A stretch of DNA of 8,941 nt from an uncultured Bacillota bacterium. Lineage in GTDB: Bacteria; Bacillota; Clostridia; Peptostreptococcales; Anaerovoracaceae. The stretch is from the NCBI GenBank assembly GCA_946629205.1, contig CAMOXP010000044.1:1-8941 (forward strand), in the 5' to 3' direction. The translations under genes and the position numbers were made by a program. Positions 1 to 7,541 of this stretch are shown here, one piece after another (position 1 is the first letter of the stretch; every line of letters begins with the position of its first letter). Under the pieces are notes generated by a model. The model had not been told where the DNA came from. It was given only the letters and a program-made list of their open reading frames with translations, and made no database searches.

Positions 1-30
1 CTTACTCTTGCTCATGAAATACATGATTAG

Positions 31-81
31 TCGATGTGAACAGAAAGCCGACGAAAAATGCCAGCAAATTGTTCACATCGA
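31..81. repeat. 12-bp perfect inverted repeat downstream of the last gene
   Basis: The 12-base arm at 31-42 (TCGATGTGAACA) is the exact reverse complement of 70-81, with a 27-base spacer. Read on the plus strand, the second arm is followed at once by five T residues (82-86). It could therefore act as a rho-independent terminator for a plus-strand gene entering from the left, although the loop is long for that. On the minus strand no T-run follows, so it is a poor terminator for the FIST/HD-GYP gene that ends 36 bases before it. A dyad operator is the other possibility. The repeat is seen directly; its function is inference. Confidence 0.4.
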
Positions 82-116
82 TTTTTAGTATATTGTGGTG
101 ATGCAGGGGAGGACCA

Positions 117-686
117 TCACATTTCTCTCATCCTATATGCTTTGTCCTCATCAATCATCCCGATCATGATGTCGGCGAAGCGAGGATCGAACTGGCTTCC
201 CTTGCCCTTTTCGATCTGTTCCCGAACCCTGGATTGCTCCATTCCCCGCCGATAGCTCCTGTTGCTTGTCATGGCGTCATAGGCATCGGCCACGGCAATG
301 ATCCTGGCTTCCTCGGGGATTTCCAGACCCTTCAACCCATCAGGGTAACCCTTTCCGTCAAACCGCTCGTGGTGCCACCGGGCGCCTGTGACCAGCTTCG
401 GCATTTCGCGGATGGTCTTTAGGATCCTGGCGCCCATGACCGGATGATTTTTGATCTGTTCAAACTCGTCGTCGGTCAGGCGTCCCGGCTTGTTGATCAC
501 AGCGTCGGGCACGCCGATCTTTCCCACGTCATGCAGCAAACCCATCATGTAGATTTCGTTCTGGTCCTTTTCGCTGTAGCCGAATCTCCTGGCGATCTCC
601 CGTGAGTACCGGGCAACTCTTCCGGAATGGCCGCTGGTATAGTTGTCCTTGGCGTCGATGGCCTCTGCCAGTGTCTGGACGACGTG
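117..686 (-). repeat. Paralogous HD-GYP coding segment, copy A
   Basis: This segment encodes residues 448-636 of the FIST/HD-GYP protein and is the diverged direct copy of 7542-8102 in the seven-helix protein. By hand alignment about 154 of 186 aligned residues match, with one three-residue gap near residue 537. DNA identity is also obvious: the block around 359-391 differs from 7789-7821 at only one base or so. The similarity begins at the H(V/I)VQTLAEAIDAKD start of the domain and runs to the MRE(M/I) terminus. Nothing upstream of it matches, so the boundary coincides with the domain edge. Confidence 0.85.
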
Positions 687-2027
687 CAGTGAGAGGCTTT
701 CGTTCTCCCGGGTCTTCTTCTCCACCTCGTCCTCAAGGTTGTGCTGGAGATGCACCAGTTCCTCGGTCATAACGTGGAAGAAATGGGAGACGCGGTAGCC
801 AAGGGGAATATAGCCCTGCTGCTCCGGCTCCAAATCATCCTCTCTGAAAGCCGCTCCGGAATTGACATGCTTATCGCATTCCCGGATCCCTACGGCCACC
901 AGCGCGCTGTTCAGCACGCCCCCTTTGCCGTTCCTGTAGGCGATTTCGCACTGGCCGTGGCAGTATACGAGGTTCGGATTGTGCTCCTTGTAATAGTCCC
1001 ACTCAAGGTGCGCATCCTGCTGTAGAAAGTTGATCCGGTTGCCGCACAGGCTCATCACCACCGCGTCCGGGGCAAAGGCGGCCATGCGTTTGCTGCCCTC
1101 GCGCGCTTCATTGAGGAGCTCTTCCCTGGTGCTGTAGGAAAAGCGAAGCTTATCCGTCTCTTCGACATTGCCAATCAATGTCAGTCCGCCGTTTTGGCTG
1201 TCCATGGGCACGAGGCAGATCTTTACGCCGTTCCGCTCGACCATCAACGGGAACTCACAGACATTCATGATGAAGTTGTCGTTCCATTCCACGCCGAGGT
1301 ACTTTCGATATATCTCCAGGGCGGGCTTTCCGTCGATAAGGCGGATCGTCGTTTCGCCGATCGCCTCGCGCTGTGGCTCCAGCGTCACCTCCATTTCCCT
1401 GCCGATGGGCTCCCAGCCGAGGATGTAATCCATGGAAAGGGATATATGCGCTCCGGCGATGACCAGCGTTGTAAATCCCGAGGTCAGGATCTCCCTGCCG
1501 ATCCCGTAGCCCTCTTCCAGAACCTGCTCGACAAGCATGGCATTCGTCTCGTAATTCGGCAGCGCCATTGCGCCGAAGAAGGGAACATCGGCTTCGATGG
1601 CTCTCAGGAATTGAGTGACGTTGAGCCCGCGATGGGAAGGATAGAAGGCCACACCTCTGACATTGGGTATGGCGGATATAAAGCTGTTCATTGCGTCAGC
1701 GGCGCTTTTCTCTTCTCCCGGTCTGCACGGAATCTGAAGCGGATGAAATACTTCTCCGCATTCCGCGATGATCAAATTAAACTTGACCAGGGCGGGTTCC
1801 GGGTCCAGATCGACGGCATAGCCTTCGGAGATGCCCACGCGCTTTACATCAGGCAGATGCTGTTCCCAGAGCTCAAGGAGCCGCTCCGCTTCCGGCTTTG
1901 CGCAGTTGCTGATAAAGACGAACGCGCCCGCGTCGCTGTGCGGATGGGAATCCAGCGCAGTCCGAATTTCGCGAATGTGAGTGGCGGCATCCTCTATGGT
2001 TTCATACTTATAATTGATCTGTTTCAT
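117..2027 (-). CDS. FIST sensor / HD-GYP phosphodiesterase fusion protein
   Basis: Predicted soluble 636-residue signalling protein that couples a FIST ligand-sensing module to a c-di-GMP-hydrolysing HD-GYP domain. FIST N-type sequence covers roughly residues 30-200 and FIST C-type roughly 225-370. A charged, coiled-coil-like linker follows at about 420-445, then HD-GYP from 448 to the end. The usual metal and catalytic residues are present: H499-D500 with K503 (HDVGK), H528, H552-H553, the GYP triplet at 560-562 and D581, so it should be active. No signal peptide or membrane helix is visible. I start it at 2027, not at the ATG 75 bases upstream, because GAGGA lies 8-10 bases before this ATG and the longer form would overlap the upstream HD-GYP stub. 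That stub ends 16 bases upstream, suggesting one transcript. FIST domains are thought to bind small molecules such as amino acids; the ligand here is unknown. Family assignment is strong for HD-GYP and good for FIST. Confidence 0.92.
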   Translation of the reverse strand: MKQINYKYETIEDAATHIREIRTALDSHPHSDAGAFVFISNCAKPEAERLLELWEQHLPDVKRVGISEGYAVDLDPEPALVKFNLIIAECGEVFHPLQIPCRPGEEKSAADAMNSFISAIPNVRGVAFYPSHRGLNVTQFLRAIEADVPFFGAMALPNYETNAMLVEQVLEEGYGIGREILTSGFTTLVIAGAHISLSMDYILGWEPIGREMEVTLEPQREAIGETTIRLIDGKPALEIYRKYLGVEWNDNFIMNVCEFPLMVERNGVKICLVPMDSQNGGLTLIGNVEETDKLRFSYSTREELLNEAREGSKRMAAFAPDAVVMSLCGNRINFLQQDAHLEWDYYKEHNPNLVYCHGQCEIAYRNGKGGVLNSALVAVGIRECDKHVNSGAAFREDDLEPEQQGYIPLGYRVSHFFHVMTEELVHLQHNLEDEVEKKTRENESLSLHVVQTLAEAIDAKDNYTSGHSGRVARYSREIARRFGYSEKDQNEIYMMGLLHDVGKIGVPDAVINKPGRLTDDEFEQIKNHPVMGARILKTIREMPKLVTGARWHHERFDGKGYPDGLKGLEIPEEARIIAVADAYDAMTSNRSYRRGMEQSRVREQIEKGKGSQFDPRFADIMIGMIDEDKAYRMREM

Positions 2028-2043
2028 TTTCTCGTCCTCTATA

Positions 2044-2445
2044 TCATTCCCCGGAAGGTTGCATCGCCCTGAAATACCTCTTTCCCGCTTCCCGCGAGGC
2101 ATGGTCGCGCGCTGTATTCACCACGTCAAAGTTCGCGATCAACAGATCGGTGATCAGTCTGGACAGTTCCCCTCGCTCGGCGTTTTCCTGGAGGATCGCC
2201 TTTACCCGTTCCTCTGGCATGCCCTTGCGATAGGGGCGGTCCTCCGTGATCGCGGAGAATACGTCCGCTACAGCCATGATCTGCGCTCCAAAGGGAATCT
2301 CCCCATCTCTCATGTGGTAAGGATAGCCCTTGCCATTGAGCTTTTCATGATGCAGGGCTGCCCATTCGCGAATCATACTAAACCCGCTAACGTGACTGAG
2401 CAGCAGATCGGTGAAGAAGGCGTGCTCCTTCATCACATTGAACTC
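2044..2445 (-). pseudogene. C-terminal stub of an HD-GYP protein
   Basis: An open frame of about 130 residues matches only the back half of an HD-GYP domain. Counting from the GTG at 2436, it has H5, the HH pair at 29-30, GYP at 37-39 and the metal-ligand aspartate at 58 in AVADVF. It lacks everything before: the HD of HDxGK, its lysine and the first helices. In frame, a TAA at 2446-2448 closes the upstream side, and codons beyond it do not resemble HD-GYP. No credible ribosome site precedes the apparent GTG/ATG start. It is not a copy of the two intact HD-GYP domains in this window; its sequence (MKEH, EKLNGKGYP, FSAITEDRPYR) belongs to a different HD-GYP branch. A minimal orphan start, AGGA then ATG at 2547 giving MRQIR and a stop, lies about 100 bases upstream and may be the severed 5' end. 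The stub ends 16 bases before the FIST/HD-GYP start and carries that gene's ribosome site next to its stop. It could be translated but should lack phosphodiesterase activity. Confidence 0.75.
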
Positions 2446-2614
2446 TTACTGTGACCAGGGATCTCCTTCACGTCGCGGTGACTGAGGTGCACATTAGCGC
2501 TTATTTTATAGGTGGAATACTGTTTTTAACTATCTGATTTGTCTCATGAGCAGTCCTTTCTGTGGGGCTTTGAGAAACGGTAAGGTGTTTTTTATTCGCG
2601 GACATCAGAGGGAT

Positions 2615-4015
2615 TTATCGCCGCGCATGCATTCGATCCTTCTCTTCATACATGGCGGCATCCGCTTTCCGGAACACTGAGGCAACATCATCTCCTTGCT
2701 CATACCTGGCCCAGCCGAAGGCCGTGGAGATACGCTGCCACGGCTCCAGGCTGCTGTCCTGCATGGTTATATTCATTTTTTCACGGACACTGTCGATTAG
2801 CGCCTGACACTTGTTCAGCTCCTCGTCCTGGACGAGTATGACAAACTCATCGCCTCCGATGCGGAAAATGGGCGATTCGCGGAAGCTCTCCTGTATCATG
2901 CGGTATAATCCCTGGATGTACTCGTTGCCCTTGTCGTGGCCGTAGCTGTCATTGATCCGCTTCAAATAGTTAAGGTCGGCCATCACGATGCCAAAGTCCG
3001 CTTCTCCGGCGAGAATATCCCAGTCCAGCTTGCGCACCGTCTTTTCATAGGCGGCCTTGTTGCCAGCCCCGGTCAGCGCGTCCCGGTAGGCCAGCACGTC
3101 CATTTTGCTCACATATTCCTTCATGCTCAGGATCTCGGTTTCCTTTTCGATCAGATCCTTGGCATAGTTCTGTACGTCCTGCACCATCGAGACGATGGAC
3201 GCGGACAGCGCTTCGATCTCATCGCCGGTATGGATGTGAGGGTCCTCCATCGTCAGTTCTTCGACAGAGGCTCTCCTGCGGCACTTGTCCTCGAATTCAA
3301 AGGCGGCCTTTTGCAGCTTTCTGATGGGGCCAACGATCCTCCGCCCGATCCAAAGGTTTACAAGCAGCAGGGAAAGCGCGCAGAAGGCGATGGCCACCAG
3401 CCCGGCGCTCACGGCGTATTTCTGTGCAGCGCCGAAGATCTCGTTGATCTGTATATCGCCGCAGAGCAGCGCGACGGGTTCGCCATCGCCGTTAAAAATG
3501 GGGCGGAGGGCGGTGTAAATTCGGCCGAAGTCCGAATCGTTGCGGAAATAGGTGATGGCCGGGTCGTGGTCCATCCGGGCAATGTACTGCGCGGCGATCT
3601 CCGTGGGATAGAAATCGCCGGTCAGATTGCCCAGGTCGGTCAGGGTATCCGCTTCATAGGTCAGCTCATACTCCGTCACGGCGGCCAGAACATCCATCAT
3701 ATTGTCCGGGGGATCCGGCTTGAGCGGCTGTATGATATAGATATACTCCAGGTCGTGCGTTTCCTTGAGAGAGTTGGCCAGCTTCTGGATGTAGTTGTAA
3801 TGCTCCGATTTGGTCTTTGTCTCGATGCAGGTCTGGAGATCGTCCCCGTCGATCTCCCGCGCCAGAAGACTCACGACGTCGCCCGCGTAATTCTGATAAC
3901 GGGCGATCATGTCTGAACGATAGATCGCAAACCCGGAGAGGGCCAGAACAGCGGACAGCAGCATGACAAGCAGGACATTCATGGCCAGAAGAGACGTTCG
4001 CAGCTTCTTTTTCAT
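2615..4015 (-). CDS. Membrane diguanylate cyclase with extracytoplasmic sensor, HAMP-like linker and GGDEF
   Basis: Predicted 466-residue inner-membrane cyclase making c-di-GMP from two GTP. Order: TM helix about 9-32; an extracytoplasmic region about 33-200 of the size and style of a Cache-like sensor (long N-terminal helix, GDIQINE near its end); TM helix about 201-224; HAMP-like segment and coiled coil to about 305; GGDEF from about 308 to the end. The active site is intact: GGDEF at 387-391 within FRIGGDEFVIL, metal aspartate D347 in ADLNYLK, and the N355-D356 pair in RINDSYGH. The usual RxxD inhibitory site five residues before GGDEF is absent (FRES instead), so product feedback through that site is not expected. 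I start at 4015 (MKKKL) because GGGAGG lies 11 bases upstream; the in-frame ATG at 4039 has only an AAGG almost touching it. The positively charged start followed by a helix fits a signal anchor. The ligand is unknown. GGDEF assignment is very secure; the Cache label is a structural guess. Confidence 0.94.
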   Translation of the reverse strand: MKKKLRTSLLAMNVLLVMLLSAVLALSGFAIYRSDMIARYQNYAGDVVSLLAREIDGDDLQTCIETKTKSEHYNYIQKLANSLKETHDLEYIYIIQPLKPDPPDNMMDVLAAVTEYELTYEADTLTDLGNLTGDFYPTEIAAQYIARMDHDPAITYFRNDSDFGRIYTALRPIFNGDGEPVALLCGDIQINEIFGAAQKYAVSAGLVAIAFCALSLLLVNLWIGRRIVGPIRKLQKAAFEFEDKCRRRASVEELTMEDPHIHTGDEIEALSASIVSMVQDVQNYAKDLIEKETEILSMKEYVSKMDVLAYRDALTGAGNKAAYEKTVRKLDWDILAGEADFGIVMADLNYLKRINDSYGHDKGNEYIQGLYRMIQESFRESPIFRIGGDEFVILVQDEELNKCQALIDSVREKMNITMQDSSLEPWQRISTAFGWARYEQGDDVASVFRKADAAMYEEKDRMHARR

Positions 4016-4180
4016 ACAGGTTACAACCTCCCAAAGCATTCCTTACAGTGCTTACCGGCGTGTAGTTCAATCACAGCATTTCGCCGCCATTGGCCCACAC
4101 ACGACATACTTTCCTTCATCGACCAAGCCGAAGCGATCCTTTTTTATTGTAAAACCGGGAGCGAAGGATAGTATACTGCT
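4016..4180 (-). other. Intergenic gap with peptide-like, Cys-rich broken frames
   Basis: This 165-bp gap between the EAL gene and the cyclase gene contains two overlapping minus-strand frames that read like protein. One has no start of its own and runs from about 4182 to a TGA at 4069-4071; it includes KKDRFGLVDEGKYVVCG and ends AAKCCD. The other starts with an ATG at 4107 (AGGA four bases upstream) and gives 28 residues ending GKHCKECFGRL, with stop at 4021-4023. Joined by a single frameshift they would form one short protein with a CxxC pair near its end, like a zinc-ribbon tail. Either the 28-codon ORF is a real small protein overlapping the cyclase's ribosome site region, or the gap is the remains of a broken gene. 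I recognise no family. Confidence 0.25.
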
Positions 4181-7060
4181 CTACTCAAACAGAACCTGCT
4201 GCTCCTGGCACGTAAAGCAGCAATAGCCGATATGGATGACGGGGCTGGCTGTGATATAGAAGCGCTTCCCTTTCAATGAAATACACTCCCTTATCGTTTC
4301 TCCGGAAAAAGCGGCTCTGCCGGCGATATCGTAGAACGGATCACAGTCGAAATCAAACAGCTTGGAGGTCCGCTGCCCCAGCAGCTCCTCCGACGCCATG
4401 CCGATCTGTTCCGCGAAGGCGTGATTGCAGTAGAACAGAACGGCATCGTAGATCTTCCCTTCCTCGTTCCTCTGCACCTTATAGACCGAATAGGAGATGG
4501 GCAGCCGGTCATAGAGGTGGAAGAGCTCGGAGGCATGGCTCTGCTTGTTCTTCACCGAGCTGTGATCGTCGTGATCGGCCAGCAGTCGGACCTCGGCCTT
4601 CTGGGTCTGCTCCTCCAGATCGCCGCACTCGGAATAGACGCAATAGCCCACTGAGATATAGAAGGTGAAGGCTGTCCCGTCGATCTCCAGTATGCTGGAG
4701 GCGATCTCCTTGACGCGATCCCGGAGACGGCTGGTTTCCCCGGATTCCCTTATCTGGTGAAGCAGCACAAACTGATGGCCGGTATACCGCCCCAGCGCGC
4801 ACGTATGGCCGAATTCCTTCCGGAGGGCCTGCCCAAGCGCGGTGATGGCGCGATCCCCGAAGTCAAATCCGTATTGCCGGTTGATGGAGGCAAAATCGTC
4901 TATGGCGATGTGCATGCGCACGAAATCAATGTTCCTGAGGTTGTATTCATCCTCAAAGGTGTGAGCCTCCTCGGAGATGCCGCGGGAATTCAGAAGCCCC
5001 GTCAGCCGGTCCTTTCTCTGGGGCTCGGCGCCGCGATGGTCATTGACCGCCAGAAGCTCCTTGTCCTTGAAGAAACCCAGCAGCCCTGTGATCTCGCCGT
5101 TTTCATCGTACAAGGGGGTCTTGCTGGCGATGATCTCGCGGTTCTCCCCGTTGTTCATGCAGCGGCCGGGGATGTTGTAGGTGGATTTTCCCTCCTGGAG
5201 CACCTGCAGCTCATCGTTCATATAGGCGTCCGGATGGATATGCCAGCCCAGATCCTCGTCTGTCTTTCCGATGATATTCTCTTTTGAATCGAACCCGTAG
5301 TAGTCCAGAAAGCCCTTGCTCGCGCCGAGGAAGCGGCGGTCCACATCCTTCCAGAAGATGCGGATGATGTCAGAGTGTATGAGATTGTTCCACAGCAGCT
5401 CCGGCGACAGTCCTTCCGCCCGGGAGGGCTGAACGCCCTTCAGGAACGATAAAATCTGACTGTGCACATTGCGGATCAGCTCCACGTACAGGCCGACCTG
5501 AAGCCGCATGACCGTATACTCCTTCCAGGCGTATTGGCCATGCCGGGTATAGGTCCTGAAGCAGTCCGAAATATAGGTGTGCCCGGATTCATGCAGCCGC
5601 GTCTCGATGGTGGTAAAGTCGACGTGCCGAATGTAGTCGTCCTGATCCTGGGAGAATATCCACTTCCGGGCATACTCCCTTCCCAGCGCGTCCACGTCGT
5701 TTCTGGCGGAGAGCAGATCCTCCCGCGTTGCGACGTAGAGGGGCGTGATGGTGTCCGTGCCGATGTCGATGAGGGTGATGCGCTCGTACAGTTTATAGAT
5801 ATCCCGGAGCTCCTCGTCCAGATGGCCGGTCTTCGCGGACTGGGAAGCCTTGGAGAGGTTGCTCATTCGGAAGAGCACGCTGTAGGCGTCCCTGGTCTGG
5901 GCGATGCACTTGGCCTGGATCTCGTAGTAATCATCGTTGGCGATGAAGTACATGCGCCCCTCCTCCCCCGAGCGCGTGGAGTCCATCAGGTTCAGGAAGC
6001 GCCGGGGCAGCAGGTCATAGGACTGAGGCACGCGCAGCAGCTCCTGGGTGAAGATGTTTGACACCAGGCCGGTGCCCGCGGCGGTGTTTTCAAAGGCGGT
6101 GTTGTAGAAAAGCACGCTGAAGGAGTCCCTGCGCCCCTCCGCGATGCACAGCGGGATGCTGTTGAGCTGCCGGGCGGTCTTGAGGGCATCGTGCTCCGCC
6201 TTGGTCATGAAGGGGACCGCGCTGAGCAGATTGATCTTGCCGATGTCGTCATAATACTTGCGGTCCTGGGGCGGCTCCACCTCGACGCCGATGCTTTTCA
6301 TGTGCGCGAGGCTGTCCTCATAGGGCATGGGCTTTCCGAAGTAAAAGCCCTGCACCTTTTCACAGCCGATGTTCCGAAGGTAACGGAATTGCTCCTGCGT
6401 CTCGACGCCCTCCGCCAGGGTCTGTATCTCAATTTCCTTGGCCATCTGCACCACGGCCGTCAGTATCCGCCGGGAGCGAAGATCGAAGGAGCTCAAAAAG
6501 CGCATGTCCATCTTGATCTCATTGAACTCAAAATCCTTCAGGAGATTGAGGGAGGAATACGCGCTGCCGAAGTCATCCATCCAGATCTGATAGCCGGCCC
6601 TGCGGAACTGATCGACGGTGTTGTGGAGCTGGCGCTCCTGTTCCGCCATCACGCTTTCGGTGATCTCAATGTAGAGGAAGTTATGGGGGATCTGATAGTA
6701 GGTGACGATATCATTGACCGCCTTGAAGATGTCGCAGAGGACGAAATCGAGGCGCGACAAATTGATCGAGACCGGGATGGGGACCGCTCCGGCCTCAATG
6801 GTGTCCCGAATCCTTGCGCAAACCTGGCGAATGATGCACAGATCCAGCAAATGGATGCTGTGGTTCGCCTCCAGCACCGGGATAAACTGATCGGGCCGTA
6901 TCATGCCATAGTCCGGATCGATCCACCGGGCCAGCGCCTCAAAGCTGCACAGCTTCCGTGAGATGGTGCGGATGACGGGCTGGTAGTACGGCTGGATATA
7001 GCCCCTGTTGATGGCTTCCTTGATGTTTGCTTTGATGTGCTGCTCCAGATCAGTTCTCAT
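4181..7060 (-). CDS. EAL phosphodiesterase with PAS-like modules and a degenerate GGDEF domain
   Basis: Predicted soluble 959-residue protein cleaving c-di-GMP to pGpG. It opens with an EAL domain (about 1-250) whose expected residues are all present: E41 of FEALARW, N100 (SINLSR), E132 (EITES), D162-D163 (MDDFGS), K183 (IKMD), E217 (AEGVET) and Q237 (VQGFYFGKP). A long sensory middle follows: PAS-like about 300-400, a second divergent PAS-like unit about 420-545, and a clearer PAS at about 558-668. A GGDEF-fold domain spans about 683-830, and another PAS closes the protein at about 846-950. The GGDEF signature is replaced by TGHQF (760-764), losing the acidic residues needed for catalysis, so this domain is probably a GTP-binding or dimer regulator. 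EAL at the N-terminus and GGDEF near the C-terminus reverses the common order. I start at 7060 because AAGGA lies 8 bases upstream; the longer form from 7102 has no such site. No membrane helix is seen. EAL and GGDEF assignments are firm; PAS boundaries are approximate. Confidence 0.93.
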   Translation of the reverse strand: MRTDLEQHIKANIKEAINRGYIQPYYQPVIRTISRKLCSFEALARWIDPDYGMIRPDQFIPVLEANHSIHLLDLCIIRQVCARIRDTIEAGAVPIPVSINLSRLDFVLCDIFKAVNDIVTYYQIPHNFLYIEITESVMAEQERQLHNTVDQFRRAGYQIWMDDFGSAYSSLNLLKDFEFNEIKMDMRFLSSFDLRSRRILTAVVQMAKEIEIQTLAEGVETQEQFRYLRNIGCEKVQGFYFGKPMPYEDSLAHMKSIGVEVEPPQDRKYYDDIGKINLLSAVPFMTKAEHDALKTARQLNSIPLCIAEGRRDSFSVLFYNTAFENTAAGTGLVSNIFTQELLRVPQSYDLLPRRFLNLMDSTRSGEEGRMYFIANDDYYEIQAKCIAQTRDAYSVLFRMSNLSKASQSAKTGHLDEELRDIYKLYERITLIDIGTDTITPLYVATREDLLSARNDVDALGREYARKWIFSQDQDDYIRHVDFTTIETRLHESGHTYISDCFRTYTRHGQYAWKEYTVMRLQVGLYVELIRNVHSQILSFLKGVQPSRAEGLSPELLWNNLIHSDIIRIFWKDVDRRFLGASKGFLDYYGFDSKENIIGKTDEDLGWHIHPDAYMNDELQVLQEGKSTYNIPGRCMNNGENREIIASKTPLYDENGEITGLLGFFKDKELLAVNDHRGAEPQRKDRLTGLLNSRGISEEAHTFEDEYNLRNIDFVRMHIAIDDFASINRQYGFDFGDRAITALGQALRKEFGHTCALGRYTGHQFVLLHQIRESGETSRLRDRVKEIASSILEIDGTAFTFYISVGYCVYSECGDLEEQTQKAEVRLLADHDDHSSVKNKQSHASELFHLYDRLPISYSVYKVQRNEEGKIYDAVLFYCNHAFAEQIGMASEELLGQRTSKLFDFDCDPFYDIAGRAAFSGETIRECISLKGKRFYITASPVIHIGYCCFTCQEQQVLFE

Positions 7061-7123
7061 CGTATCCGTCCTTCCTCTCCGGGTCATGTTCAGTAGACGC
7101 ATATCAAATCACTTACATGGCTT

Positions 7124-7541
7124 TCAGATTCTCTTAAACTCCGGATGCACCTTATAGAACGCCTTTTTGTCCGCGTACATCATTTCATCCGCGCCATAGA
7201 AGGCCCTCGCAACATCGTCGCTGCCATCTGACCAGCGGCGCCCCACGGCAAGGCTGACCTCGTTCTTCACCGCGTCGGCGCGGAGCCGTTGTTCATATCC
7301 CCATATTCATTATGATGCCGTCAGTGGTCACGCCGGGGTGGGTGACTTGACCAACTCCACAGAGAGGTTTTCTCACCACATGGACAAAAGTGTCGTAGAG
7401 GTCGCCGTATACCAGACGGATATAGGGCTCCGCGTCGGAGGCGGGAAGCATGTGGTCCGGATGCAAGGACTGATGAGGACGAGGTCGTTATCTTTGCAGG
7501 GCATAGAGAACCCGTCCCTTCCGTGATTCACAGTCACCAAA
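7124..7541 (-). pseudogene. Eroded diguanylate cyclase (GGDEF) remnant
   Basis: The secure part is 7124-7306: sixty codons ending at a TGA (7124-7126) that match the last third of a GGDEF domain, with NEVSLAVGRRW as the late beta strand, then ADEMMYADKKAFYK as the ADxxMYxxK terminal helix. It has no GGDEF motif, no start, and a stop just upstream. Before it, two further minus-strand frames look coding. One runs from a GTG at 7537 and includes KDNDLVLISP before drifting. The other, ending at 7293-7295, contains EPYIRLVYGDLYDTF and may be part of the former sensor region. The three pieces lie in different frames, consistent with one gene broken by frameshifts and an internal deletion. It sits between the seven-helix HD-GYP gene (whose stop adjoins it) and the EAL gene, so it probably once was a cyclase in the same transcript. 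The upstream pieces are inference; the GGDEF tail is well supported. Confidence 0.7.

Noticed and set aside
2..88. Plus-strand C-terminal coding end at the left edge
   Set aside because: The frame is open to a TAG at 86-88, but it runs through the inverted repeat and the 28 codons resemble nothing known; too short to call.
1194..2072. Plus-strand open frame of 292 codons
   Set aside because: It lies wholly opposite the FIST region, whose protein has strong family features. The plus-strand product has no recognisable domain and no ribosome site; it is a by-product of GC-rich codon use on the minus strand.
2460..2614. c-di-GMP riboswitch in the gaps between genes
   Set aside because: I looked for the conserved GEMM-type blocks in this gap and in the 4016-4180 and 7061-7541 gaps and saw none. 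A covariance-model search would be decisive.
2936..3916. Plus-strand open frame of 326 codons
   Set aside because: It is the mirror of the GGDEF cyclase gene. Its product resembles no family, and the minus strand carries intact catalytic motifs.
4141..4147. A AAA AAG slippery heptamer on the minus strand as a programmed frameshift site
   Set aside because: It lies outside any supported gene, and the -1 frame ends within a few codons.
4170..4175. TATACT on the minus strand as a -10 promoter element for the cyclase gene
   Set aside because: No acceptable -35 hexamer at 16-18 bases and no extended -10, so a single hexamer is not enough.
6191..6961. Plus-strand open frame of 256 codons
   Set aside because: It is antisense to the EAL domain with every EAL motif on the other strand. 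Its repetitive Asp, Leu and Ile content is typical of a shadow frame.
7338..7526. Plus-strand ORF of 62 codons in the cyclase remnant
   Set aside because: No ribosome site and no family resemblance; the minus strand carries the protein-like pieces.
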